From the NCBI GenBank assembly GCA_032718475.1, contig JAUCBJ010001616.1, positions 1 through 64,000 of the forward strand: DNA of 64,000 nt. The letters run 5' to 3'. Shown piece after piece: positions 1 to 9,765 of the stretch. Position 1 is the stretch's first letter. Every line of letters starts with the position of its first letter. A program made the translations under genes and the position numbers. The notes beneath the pieces are model-generated. The model saw only the letters and a list, made by a program, of their open reading frames with translations. It had not been told where the DNA came from and did no database searches. The DNA comes from Nemertoderma westbladi (Eukaryota > Xenacoelomorpha > Nemertodermatida > Nemertodermatidae).

Positions 1-3000
1 AACGTGGAGATTGACTGGATGTTTCAATAGTTAATGATAAGGACAGGGACTCCAATTTATTGGTTAATGTTAAATCCGTTAAGAAATCCGGAGCTACTTC
101 AATTATTCCCGTAAAGGAAAATATACCCAGTTCACAGTTTGCTAATGACAAAGATATTGAGTCCTGTTTAACTTTAAAGAGGCCAATGTCCCCAAAGACA
201 ACTGTGCTTCAGGATAATGTGTTGTGTTTTACCGCTGTTAATGTTAACGGAAATAATCAGAGGTCTACGCCACCAAGGAAAACTATGTTTAATGATAACA
301 TGTCGTGTTTAACCATTAGGTCAATGTCCCCAAGATTAACTACGGTTAATGATAATGTGTCGTGTTTTACCGCTGTTGGTGTTAATGAAAATGATCAGGG
401 GTCAATGACCCTCCCGGGCCTCCCCCCTTCTGCGGTTACCAGTAAAATCAGTATATTACTGTATAATGCACAGTCTGTGAACAACAAAGCAGAATTTATT
501 AAAGACTACATTCTGGAGAATACCATTGATATAACTGCCATCACTGAGACTTGGTTGACAGGTACAATCCAGGATCATGTGGTCATAAATGATATCTGTC
601 CTAGGGGTAGCTCTATAAAACACATTCCAAGAACCAGAACAAGAGGCGGTGGCGTGGCCTGTATCTATCGCGACTCCCTGAGCATGAAGGTCAGTCCTTC
701 TGATGGTTCAACATATCCAACCTTTGAGTACATGGAGCTGACCCTACGCCACTCGGGGTCCTTAATTAGGATATTCATTATATACCGGACCTGCCCAAGC
801 CCAGCTAACGGTTTCACATATACGCAATTTCTAGACCAATTTGCCGATTTGCTTCAGAATCTGATAACTTCCTCCGGTAGGCTAATTATAATTGGCGATT
901 TCAACTTCCATGTTGACAACAATTGCAATGCGGAAGCCTGCAAATTTCTCGAGATTGTTAGCTGCTTCGGACTCACACAGCATGTAGAGGAACCAACACA
1001 TCGACACGGACACACCCTTGATCTGCTCTTAACCTACTCTGAGGACTTGCAACTCGTTGATAATATTTGTGTACATGACATTGGGCTTTCTGATCACTTC
1101 GCAGTCAGCTTTAATTTGAACTTGTCAAAGCCTCCACTAGTACCCTGTGTGACATCCTACAGAGATACGAAATCGACTAACTGGTGTGACCTTCGCACTG
1201 ATATTGAATCATCACTATTATGCCGATGTCCTGCAACGAATGTCAATGAGTTATCAAGGCAGTACAATGACATTCTATCGTCCCTCTACGAACTTCACGC
1301 ACCACTTGTTGAAAAGTGCACGAAATCTCAGCCCATGGCAAAGTGGTACAATAATTCAATAATGGAGGCTAAAAGGAAGCGAAGGAGACTCGAGCGCCGG
1401 TATAGAAAGACTCAACTTCAGATAGACTGTGATGCTTACAGGCAACAATGTAATGTCGTGGCACAGCTATTAATATCAACAAAAGAGAAATTCTACAGGG
1501 GTATTATTGATTCAAACATTGGTGATAATAGAAAGCTCTTCTCAGTGGTTGACAAAATTCTTCACCGTAAAAGTAATGTCCTACCGACTCATGACTCTGC
1601 ATATGAGTTAGCTGAAAGGTTTGCAGTCTACTTCGACAAAAAGATTGAAAATATTCGCGATGAAATGCTGGGTGTTGATATCGAACTTCGACAAAATCTG
1701 CCAAATCAGACTATGAACTGCGGAAGTGCTGAATCTGAGGTTGGGGCCAAGGTAGCCCCTGATGAAGAGTATTGTAGCCCAACTGACTCTCAATTCTCTT
1801 TTTCAGTACCAAAACTTGATCACTTCGAGGAAATATCAACTGATGATGTTGCCAAGCTTATCAAAGATTCAAAACCCAAATCCAGTCCCCGTGATCCACT
1901 CCCTACACATATTGTGAAGCAATACCTTACAACTCTCTTAAGTGTCATTACAATGATAATTAATTTATCACTCACAACTGCTACATTCCCATCATTATTT
2001 AAAGAAGCTGTGCTCAATCCCATTATCAAGAAGCTACGCCTTGACCCCGAGATACTGAAAAACTTTAGACCTGTTTCAAACCTCTTGTTCATTTCGAAGT
2101 TAGTTGAAAAAGCTGTTGCAAACCAACTGATGCTCCATCTGAACTTACATAATCTACACGAGCCTATGCAAAGTGCCTATAGACCATTCCATGGAACCGA
2201 AACTGCACTCCTTAGGGTCAGCGATGAGATTCTGAGGGGAATTGATGATGGTTGTGCAGTACTGTTAATAATGCTCGATCTCAGTGCTGCATTTGATACT
2301 GTCGAACACAGTATCTTATTAAATACTCTGGAACATGAGATCGGCATTGCAGGGACAGCACTAGATTGGTTTCGATCCTACTTGTTGGGCCGCTCACAAC
2401 AAGTACGCATTAACAACTCATATTCTCAACCTCAGCAATTAAGATACGGCCTCCCACAAGGATCAGTACTTGGCCCAATACTATTTACTATTTATACACG
2501 TTCACTCGCAAATGTGATAAGGAAATACGGACTGTCCCTACATCTCTACGCAGATGATACTCAAATATACATAACATTTAAGAAATCAAACCTGAATGAT
2601 GCAGTGGATATCACTGAAAAGTGCCTTTCCGAAGTTCGAGCATGGATGGACTCACATCTTTTAAAGATGAACTCAGATAAGACTAAAGTGGTCATGCTGC
2701 AGTCGCAATTCGGTAAACAAGTTGAATCCCCGCACGTGATAATCGGTTCCGAGACTATTGGTTGTAGCGCAACTGCGCGTAATATCGGTGTTGAAATCGA
2801 TTCTCATCTGACACTCCGCAAGCACATTGGAATTACTGTCAGAGAAGCATTCTATCACCTCAGGAATCTTGGAAAAATTAAGCGCTATTTATCCAAAGAT
2901 AATCTTGAGATTTTGATTCATGCGCTTGTCACAAGTAAATTGGACAACTGCAACTCCCTTTATTACGGTCTTCCGACTGATTCCATTAAAAAGCTACAAT

Positions 3001-3560
3001 ATGTGCAGAACTGTGCGGCGCGTCTTTTAGTTGGTCTCAAGAAAAGTGACAGGCAACGAATGACCCCTGTACTAATGCGACTACATTGGCTTCCAGTGCA
3101 ACGTCGGATAGACTATAAAATTGCTATGATTACCTACAAGTGTCTGAATGGAACAGCACCAGTATATCTGCGAGATCTACTGTCACCCTACACGCCCTCC
3201 GGGTCACTGAAGTCATCCCACTACGAACTGCTGGTGATCCCTAGATTCAACATGGTGCACTACGGCAAGCGCGCTTTCTCAGTTGCTGCCCCGACTATTT
3301 GGAACAAACTGCCAATCAACGTTCGACAATCACCAACCATCGCGGTTTTTAAGTCGAGGCTAAAATCACACTACTTCCACCTGGAGTACGAGTAAATCTG
3401 CATAATCATGTTCACACAATGTTATCAATGTCCGTTTTTAATTAAACTGTTTTTATCTAATTTTTTAGCAATCCTACATTTTAACAGTGCCATGCGCCTT
3501 GCTCTTCATTTAGGAAAGGCGCTATATAAATATTTTAATTATTATTATTATTATTATTAT
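1..3560 (+). mobile_element. L2/CR1-like LINE, nearly full length, 5' end outside or at window edge
   Basis: A non-LTR retrotransposon with one long intact EN-RT reading frame (60-3395), a short 3' UTR and a terminal (ATT)n tail at about 3536-3560. The last stretch before the tail reads GGCGCTATATAAATATTTTA, the short conserved 3' end typical of L2-group elements. The SINE at 37072-37330 has nearly the same end, so this LINE family may mobilise it. The intact 1111-codon frame suggests a young copy. The 5' boundary and target-site duplication cannot be seen because the element reaches the window edge. Confidence 0.85.
60..3395 (+). CDS. LINE ORF2 protein: APE-type endonuclease plus reverse transcriptase
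   Basis: An uninterrupted frame of 1111 codons. Residues 1-125 are a low-similarity leader with internally repeated short blocks (NDNVSCFT-like, at least three times). The AP-endonuclease-like domain covers about 130-360: NAQSVNNK near 136, TETWL, GDFNFH near 279 and SDHFAV near 344. The reverse transcriptase covers about 600-900, with FRPVSNL, LDLSAAFDTVEH, GLPQGSVLGP and the catalytic YADD at 830-833. A C-terminal domain with LHWLPVQRRIDYK follows, as is usual in CR1/L2 proteins. The protein would nick target DNA and copy its own RNA by target-primed reverse transcription. The start is uncertain: codon 60 is TTG, and the first in-frame ATG is near 186. No ORF1 is visible. Confidence 0.92.
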   Translation: MVNVKSVKKSGATSIIPVKENIPSSQFANDKDIESCLTLKRPMSPKTTVLQDNVLCFTAVNVNGNNQRSTPPRKTMFNDNMSCLTIRSMSPRLTTVNDNVSCFTAVGVNENDQGSMTLPGLPPSAVTSKISILLYNAQSVNNKAEFIKDYILENTIDITAITETWLTGTIQDHVVINDICPRGSSIKHIPRTRTRGGGVACIYRDSLSMKVSPSDGSTYPTFEYMELTLRHSGSLIRIFIIYRTCPSPANGFTYTQFLDQFADLLQNLITSSGRLIIIGDFNFHVDNNCNAEACKFLEIVSCFGLTQHVEEPTHRHGHTLDLLLTYSEDLQLVDNICVHDIGLSDHFAVSFNLNLSKPPLVPCVTSYRDTKSTNWCDLRTDIESSLLCRCPATNVNELSRQYNDILSSLYELHAPLVEKCTKSQPMAKWYNNSIMEAKRKRRRLERRYRKTQLQIDCDAYRQQCNVVAQLLISTKEKFYRGIIDSNIGDNRKLFSVVDKILHRKSNVLPTHDSAYELAERFAVYFDKKIENIRDEMLGVDIELRQNLPNQTMNCGSAESEVGAKVAPDEEYCSPTDSQFSFSVPKLDHFEEISTDDVAKLIKDSKPKSSPRDPLPTHIVKQYLTTLLSVITMIINLSLTTATFPSLFKEAVLNPIIKKLRLDPEILKNFRPVSNLLFISKLVEKAVANQLMLHLNLHNLHEPMQSAYRPFHGTETALLRVSDEILRGIDDGCAVLLIMLDLSAAFDTVEHSILLNTLEHEIGIAGTALDWFRSYLLGRSQQVRINNSYSQPQQLRYGLPQGSVLGPILFTIYTRSLANVIRKYGLSLHLYADDTQIYITFKKSNLNDAVDITEKCLSEVRAWMDSHLLKMNSDKTKVVMLQSQFGKQVESPHVIIGSETIGCSATARNIGVEIDSHLTLRKHIGITVREAFYHLRNLGKIKRYLSKDNLEILIHALVTSKLDNCNSLYYGLPTDSIKKLQYVQNCAARLLVGLKKSDRQRMTPVLMRLHWLPVQRRIDYKIAMITYKCLNGTAPVYLRDLLSPYTPSGSLKSSHYELLVIPRFNMVHYGKRAFSVAAPTIWNKLPINVRQSPTIAVFKSRLKSHYFHLEYE

Positions 3561-3607
3561 ATCGTCTCTCGAGTTTATCGCTCTGTAAACGACGAGTAAG
3601 AACATAT

Positions 3608-4111
3608 TTATAGGAACCGCAACCGGAGGTCAAGAGTTTTGAACCGATATCGGCTATTTCGAGTTTGTTGCGAAAACTTGTGTGTCGAGGTAGTGTTGTC
3701 GCGTAGCCATTCGGATAGTTGGTGGAGGAACTCCGGTTTGCCATCGCCTAGAACCATAGCATTTCCAATAGGATCCGGATGAAATTGCTCATTGGCATTA
3801 ACAACCAACCACCAGTGACTGACTAAACGAAGGAAGGAAGCGGTACATTTCTCTTCGGGATAGTAAAACTCACAGGCTGCAATAGTAGAGGGATGAAAAA
3901 CTGCTAAAGCCAGAGGAACACTCTGTTTATTATTTCCAAAATGAGTTGCAGAGTAAGTCAACTTGGGAGCCAATCGTAGATGTGAGGAAGTGCAACTGTC
4001 CCGTTCCTCGACCTTGTATAAATGTTGCCATTTAATAACACCGGGAGGAACAGTATATACCGTGCTATTAAGAGAGTATTTAAATGACTTATTGATGTTA
4101 AACCATTTTTT
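3608..4111 (-). pseudogene. P-element/THAP9-like transposase fragment
   Basis: One frame stays open from 4111 to 3608 on the minus strand, about 168 codons, with no start and no DNA-binding domain. It follows the order of the middle and C-terminal part of P-element transposases: a PPGVIKWQHLYKVEE block, then a LAPKLTYSATHF block (the place of the family's Lys-Leu-Thr-x-x-His), then a hydrophobic stretch ending in a small acidic segment, then TASFLRLVSHWWLVVNAN (the place of the FI-R/K-I-D-x-LFD-x-LN region). The THAP zinc finger and the first acidic residues of the catalytic core are absent, so this is a remnant. It lies 48 bp beyond the LINE tail on the opposite strand. Family assignment comes from remembered motif order, not an alignment. 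Confidence 0.6.
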
Positions 4112-4305
4112 TCAGCAAAAACACAGGATACAGCAGGGCTGAATCTAACCATAACAATAGAAATAAGCTCTATAAAACACTTAATAAAGATAAATTTGGA
4201 AAATTACAAATTCATCATATATATAAAATTCCAAAAAAATGTCAACCGAAAAGTGAAAACCTATTCTGCACACGGGCGGACTTTCGAGTTTCAACGCAAT
4301 CAAAA

Positions 4306-5143
4306 ATCAACCTACCCCGTTCCGTCCCTACCCCGTTCCGTCCCTACCCCGTTCCGTCGCTAACCCGTTCCGTCCCTACCCCGTTCCGTCCCTACCCCGT
4401 TCCGTCTCTACCCAGTTCCGTCTCTACCCAGTTCCGTCCCTACACCGTTCCGTCCCTACCCCGTTCCGTCCCTACCCCGTTCCGTCCCTACCCCGTTCCG
4501 TCCATACCCCATTCCGTCCCTACCCCGTTCCGTCCCTAACCCGTTCCGTCCATAACCCGTTCCGTCCCTACCCCGTTCCGTCCCTACCCCGTTCCGTCCA
4601 TACCCCGTTCCATCCCTACCCCGTTCTGTCCCTACCCCGTTCCGTCCCTACCCCGTTCCGTCCCTACCCTGTTCCGTCCCTACCCCGTTCCGTCCCTACC
4701 CCGTTCCGTCCCTACCCCGTTCTGTCCCTACCCCGTTCCGTCCCTACCCCGTTCCGTCCCTACCCCGTTCCGTCCCTACCCCGTTCTGTCCCTAACCCGT
4801 TCCGTCCCTACCCCGTTCCGTCCCTACCCCGTTCCGTCCCTACCCCGTTCCGTCCCTACCCCGTTCCGTCCCTAACCCGTTCCGTCCATACCCCGTTCCG
4901 TCCCTACCCCGTTCCGTCCCTACCCCGTTCCGTCCATACCCCGTTCCGTCCCTACCCCGTTCCGTCCCTACCCCGTTCCGTCCATACCCCGTTCCGTCCC
5001 TACCCCGTTCTGTCCCTACCCCGTTCCGTCCCTACCCCGTTCCGTCCCTACCCCGTTCCATCCCTACCCCGTTCCGTCCCTAACCCGTTCCGTCCCTACC
5101 CCGTTCCGTCCCTAACCCGTTCCGTCCCTACCCCGTTCCGTCC
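4306..5143. repeat. 16-bp tandem array (unit TACCCCGTTCCGTCCC), about 52 copies
   Basis: Direct head-to-tail repeats of a C-rich, G-poor unit with scattered single-base variants (CCATACC, CTAACCC, GTTCTGTC, CCCAGTTC). Strand asymmetry is strong. On the minus strand the array begins just after a polypyrimidine-poor but acceptor-like TGTTACAG (5144-5151), and each unit contains GGGGTAGGG. No gene was recognised next to it. It lies in the region where the rest of the cysteine dioxygenase gene might be expected on the minus strand. Confidence 0.97.
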
Positions 5144-5145
5144 CC

Positions 5146-5501
5146 TGTAACATATAAATATAGTAAATATAGTCGAATTGATAAGTAAATAATAAATATA
5201 GTCTATAATTGTGAATAATAGACTATTACTAAATACTTGTAAAATTTTTAATTAATTTTAAACTTATTGCTCCACCTGTATAAAAGAATAAACCTTTTAC
5301 CCCGTTTAGGGGTGCACCTTGAAAAAAAAAAAATAATAATTGTGAATAATGAATATTCATAGTTAACTTACCTAGAATGGATACTAATTACCATTTAGAT
5401 TTACAATAATTAATTAGATTTATAATTATAAAATTATATAAATTCACAGTTTTTATTACAATAAGATCATTTAATATTAATATATAAATTAACCTAAAAT
5501 T
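5146..5501. other. AT-rich non-coding stretch
   Basis: Between two arrays, strongly AT-rich, with an A-run near 5320-5333. No coding exon is visible on either strand. If the cysteine dioxygenase gene is intact, this is intron. Confidence 0.6.
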
Positions 5502-6841
5502 AACCTACCTTCATCACGCAATGTGAGTTAGCGTGATCTTGAATAACCTATCTTCATCACGCAATGTGAGTTAGCGTGATCGTGAATAACCTACCTTCAT
5601 CACGCAATGTGAGTTAGCGTGATCGTGAATAACCTACCTTCATCACGCAATGTGAGTTAGCGTGATCGTGAATAACCTACCTTCATCACGCAATGTGAGT
5701 TAGCGTGATCGTGAATAACCTACCTTCACCACGCAATGTGAGTTAGCGTGATCGTGAATAACCTACCTTCATTACGCAATGTGAGTTAGCGTGATCGTGA
5801 ATAACATACCTTCATCACGCAATGTGAGTTAGCGTGATCGTGAATAACCTACCTTCATCGCGCAATGTGAGTTAGCGTGATCGTGAATAACCTACCTTCA
5901 TCACGCAATGTGAGTTAGCGTGATCGTGAATAACCTACCTTCATCACGCAATGTGAGTTAGCGTGATCGTGAATAACCTACCTTCATCACGCAATGTGAG
6001 TTAGCGTGATCGTGAATAACCTACCTTCATCACGCAATGTGAGTTAGCGTGATCGTGAATAACCTACCTTCATCACGCAATGTGAGTTAGCGTGATCGTG
6101 AATAACCTACCTTCATCACGCAATGTGAGTTAGCGTGATCGTGAATAACCTACCTTCATCACGCAATGTGAGTTAGCGTGATCGTGAATAACCTACCTTC
6201 ATCACGCAATGTGAGTTAGCGTGATCGTGAATAACCTACCTTCATCACGCAATGTGAGTTAGCGTGATCGTGAATAACCTACCTTCACCACACAATGTGA
6301 GTTAGCGTGATCGTGAATAACCTACCTTCATCACGCAATGTGAGTTAGCGTGATCGTGAATAACCTACCTTCATCACGCAATGTGAGTTAGCGTGATCGT
6401 GAATAACCTACCTTCATCACGCAATGTGAGTTAGCGTGATTGTGAATAACCTACCTTCACCACGCAATGTGAGTTAGCGTGATCGTGAATAACCTACCTT
6501 CATCACGCAATGTGAGTTAGCGTGATCGTGAATAACCTACCTTCATCACGCAATGTGAGTTAGCGTGATCGTGAATAACCTACCTTCATCACGCAATGTG
6601 AGTTAGCGTGATCGTGAATAACCTACCTTCACCACGCAATGTGAGTTAGCGTGATCGTGAATAACCTACCTTCATCACGCAATGTGAGTTAGCGTGATCG
6701 TGAATAACCTACCTTCATCACGCAATGTGAGTTAGCGTGATCGTGAATAACATACCTTCATCACGCAATGTGAGTTAGCGTGATCGTGAATAACCTACCT
6801 TCATCGCGCAATGTGAGTTAGCGTGATCGTGAATAACCTAC
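5502..6841 (-). repeat. 43-bp tandem array made of a cysteine dioxygenase exon end plus its 5' splice site, about 31 intronic copies
   Basis: Read on the minus strand, each 43-bp unit holds 36 bases identical or nearly identical to the last 36 coding bases of the adjacent cysteine dioxygenase exon (encoding IHDHANSHCVMK), then the donor GTAGGTT. The next unit follows with no spacer. The exon's own copy (6842-6877) makes about 32 copies in all. Variation is slight: isolated substitutions such as ACCACG, ATTACG and ATCGCG. Each unit also contains short inverted arms ATCACGC/GCGTGAT. Since 43 is not a multiple of three, the array is not a coding repeat. Reading past the first donor gives VGYSRSR then a stop. 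Confidence 0.97.
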
Positions 6842-7189
6842 CTTCATCACGCAATGTGAGTTAGCGTGATCGTGAATACAGGATCCTTGTCCTTCACTCC
6901 AACACAGAACAATAATGTTGTAGGTCCCGTTACCGGCATCAACTAGGTTCCGAGTGTAACGGTGCTCGTCGAACAAAGCAAACTGCTTCCAGTCCATCTC
7001 GCTACTCCTGTACGCATCCATAATCTCCTTCAAATCGTCAACGTTAACGCGTTCACCCTCGAATATTTCGTGGACTCTGGACAACATTTGATTCCAGTTT
7101 AGCGATAAACAAGTCATCTCGGTAGAGGTTTCTTTGGCTGAGTATCTTATAACGTCCAGAAAATTAGTTACATAGACAAACCAACGCAA
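6842..7189 (-). CDS. CDO1: Cysteine dioxygenase, N-terminal exon (partial gene)
   Basis: Minus-strand exon ending at 6842 with donor AAG|GTAGGT. The translation carries hallmarks of cysteine dioxygenase, the cytosolic non-haem iron enzyme that oxidises cysteine to cysteine sulfinate: NVDDLKEIM, YRYTRNLVD-like (RYTRNLVDAGNGTYN), VLCWSEGQGS and IHDHANSHC. The last holds two iron-ligand histidines (HDH) and the cysteine that forms the Cys-Tyr cofactor in animal enzymes. The third histidine and cofactor tyrosine would lie in later exons, which are not found down to 4152; they may lie beyond the window or be lost. The start could be the Met at 7117 or the Met at 7189; compared with the animal family the N-terminus is 4 residues short or about 20 long. 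The exon end is the seed of the neighbouring array. Confidence 0.88.
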
Positions 7190-8260
7190 AATGGTTCACT
7201 GTGACAAGGATTGTAAATAAATTACACACATTGGTAGCGGTATTACCGTGGGTAGAAGATAAACTCCCTAGTTATAATAAAAAAACAACTGGTCAGATAA
7301 CAGTTGTAATAAAAATTAATTAACTTCAGTTAGCTAATTTATATTAACAAATTTAACTCATTGCCAGTCGCGCCATCAGTCCTGCTTCCATAATGTTTAA
7401 TTATGTAAAAAAAGTCAGTTGCAAGTTCTGATCACGGCAGTTGTTAATTTGTTGTAACAATATATCGAAGTAAATTCGATATAGTTCCTACATCCTAAGA
7501 AGCCTCAATAGCACGAGGGAAAGGGAGACATGATACAATAAACATATTGTTCATTGATCTATATCTCCCTGCAGCCGCAATGCAAATAAATGGTCGAGTC
7601 CCAAGTGGGCAATAAAATGAGTCCAGAAATAGAATTAGGGCAAGAAGAGATGAACACAGTAGAAATAATATATTTATAACAACTATAAACTATCTCAAGT
7701 ACAACATATCGCCATATGGATTTCAGCAAAGAAATGGAAACCCAAGGTGACATTCATGACGTAACTTGGGAAATTTCCAAGGCATCTCTGGCCATTATTG
7801 GGCGGGCATTGAAATTGGATATGTTACGTACGCCCTTTTTTCTAGCCAATGAATCGTATTACTATATGCCTCTTCCTCTCACTATGGCGACTTACGCGCT
7901 GGCAACAATTCAAGGCAAGGGAGGCAAGTATTATACTCTAAAATAGAGTACAGTGACGATGCCTCAGTCTCTCAAGCGAGGTCCTTTGAAAGCCCTAACA
8001 ACTTTCGGCGAATCATCTGGGTTTGTTCATGATTACTCTGGTAGATAATGCATTACACCATGCATCATGGAAGTACAGTATATGAATAATGTGAGGAATA
8101 GTGCCCATGTGAAGAATTCCCCATAAAGGATTTGTTTTCTAGGGATTAGTTCTGTCTTATAATAACCTATGGTGGGCCTGAGGCTGAGCGGCCAGGTGTG
8201 TTGTTGGTATAGAAACTACTCCAGCCAATTAGATTTGTTTTAACTAGTTTTGTAAAGTCA
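7190..8260. other. Upstream region of cysteine dioxygenase, no recognised gene
   Basis: About 1 kb expected to hold the promoter or 5' exons of the minus-strand cysteine dioxygenase gene. No TATA box or conserved site can be called with confidence. A 76-codon plus-strand ORF (7716-7946) shows no recognised family and is probably chance. Confidence 0.4.
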
Positions 8261-8394
8261 TATGACCCACCTTAATAACCTGTATGACCCACCTTAATAA
8301 CCTGTATGACCCACGTTAATAACCTGTATGACCCACCTTAATAACCTGTATGACCCACCTTAATAACCTGTATGACCCACCTTAATAACCTGTA
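8261..8394. repeat. 22-bp tandem repeat, about 6 copies
   Basis: The unit TATGACCCACCTTAATAACC plus TG is repeated with almost no variation. On the minus strand each unit contains ACAGGTTATTAAGGTGGGT, in which AAG|GTGGGT looks like a splice donor. No neighbouring exon is identified. Confidence 0.95.
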
Positions 8395-9765
8395 TATTTT
8401 GACTGACTTCTTTAGATTACATTGTTGACATCGATAATCCGAGGGATCTATCGGATGCGAGATTCTCGATTCTCCATCTCCAGGGGTGTGTTCCACTCTC
8501 ACTATTATTCCAATGCCCGGGGTCCTGATTACAAGTTCTAAAATGCGCTACAGGCCTATCATAACGACAGTTTGAGTAGTATTTTAACAATTAAAACCAA
8601 CAGGGTTGGTGCATGAAAAAATTGTTGCACTAGAAACAATTGAATAAGGGGTATCAAGGTGCCCTGAATCGAATGGTGGGGTGATTTTTTGTAAAAACAC
8701 GTAGAAACGGTGGAAATAGTGGGTTTAAGTAAGCGTGGGAATTCAATTTTGAAAAGCGGCTGTGATTGGCTGCTACAGATTTGACGTCAATACAAAGTGC
8801 TCTCCGAATTACAAAGGGGGCATTTTTATGTAAAGCAAATTTTTGGAACGGAACCATATTTGGTCCATATCCCACATTGTTACGTTGTATGTCTAGTATC
8901 ACCCCTCGCCCAGAAAGGCTGTGCCGCGTCTGCAACTCAGGTAAAATTGAAAGTGAACTAAATTTCCTGCTAGAATGACAAATTTAGTCACTAAGAGTTG
9001 AGTACCTCCCTATGCGATTTACACAAAATCCTTCGATACATAAATACCGTAGTTTACTATCGGTAACAGAACCCGCAACCTTTAAACATTAGCTCACTAT
9101 TTTCGTGTGACTTTTCCCTCGGTATTACTTAAATTTACCATGATAAGGTTGAAAATTACTTCATATGAACTGCAAACTAGACCATATTGAATCTATTTAC
9201 TACTAATCTATTTTTATACACCATTTCAGCTGCGGGATCTGTGATACTTTAATTAAGTAAGAAACATTACATAGGCCTTAACCATAATTTATTGTTCAGT
9301 TATATTACATATCTATTTTCGTTGCACAAATAAGAAATTAAATTAATTAATTATGTACGTCTTCTCAAAAAACTCTATCCACCCCCTGGCGTACTTATTC
9401 ACGAAAACGTCAACTGTACACTCGTACAATACTAGATAGGCGTCGTCGGGTCTTTATCACCCGCCTCTAGTTAGACTCGGGACTGCTCGTAGTCACTGTC
9501 CTTCCAGGGCACTCTTCATTGGAACGCGCTTAATTACAATGTCCGGTCAATCCCATGTAGAACAGTGTTTTGAAAAAAACTAGAACAAATCCAATAAGCG
9601 GTTTACTCTCGCAACTGAAAGATATGAGTATGAGAACCCTCCAGGAGAAATACCGGCTCTGTCGTCGCCCGGGTCCGTCAGCGGTACCCCACGCTGGGGT
9701 CGATAAATGGCTACTGGAACAGCCGAATGGCTACTGCTAAGCCCATTTGTAATTAAGACTCTCTA
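8395..9765. other. Intergenic stretch with no recognised gene
   Basis: No coding region supported on either strand. A TGACGTCA palindrome (CRE-type octamer) lies near 8781-8788 in a locally GC-richer patch (8640-8930); a single 8-mer is weak evidence of regulation. Confidence 0.4.

Noticed and set aside
5502..6841. Possible CRISPR-like array
   Set aside because: Units are contiguous with no unique spacers, the host DNA is animal, and the unit is an exon end.
7716..7946. 76-codon ORF upstream of cysteine dioxygenase
   Set aside because: No family features, splice partner or compositional shift.
8781..8788. TGACGTCA as a functional CRE
   Set aside because: A single 8-mer without a linked gene or further sites.
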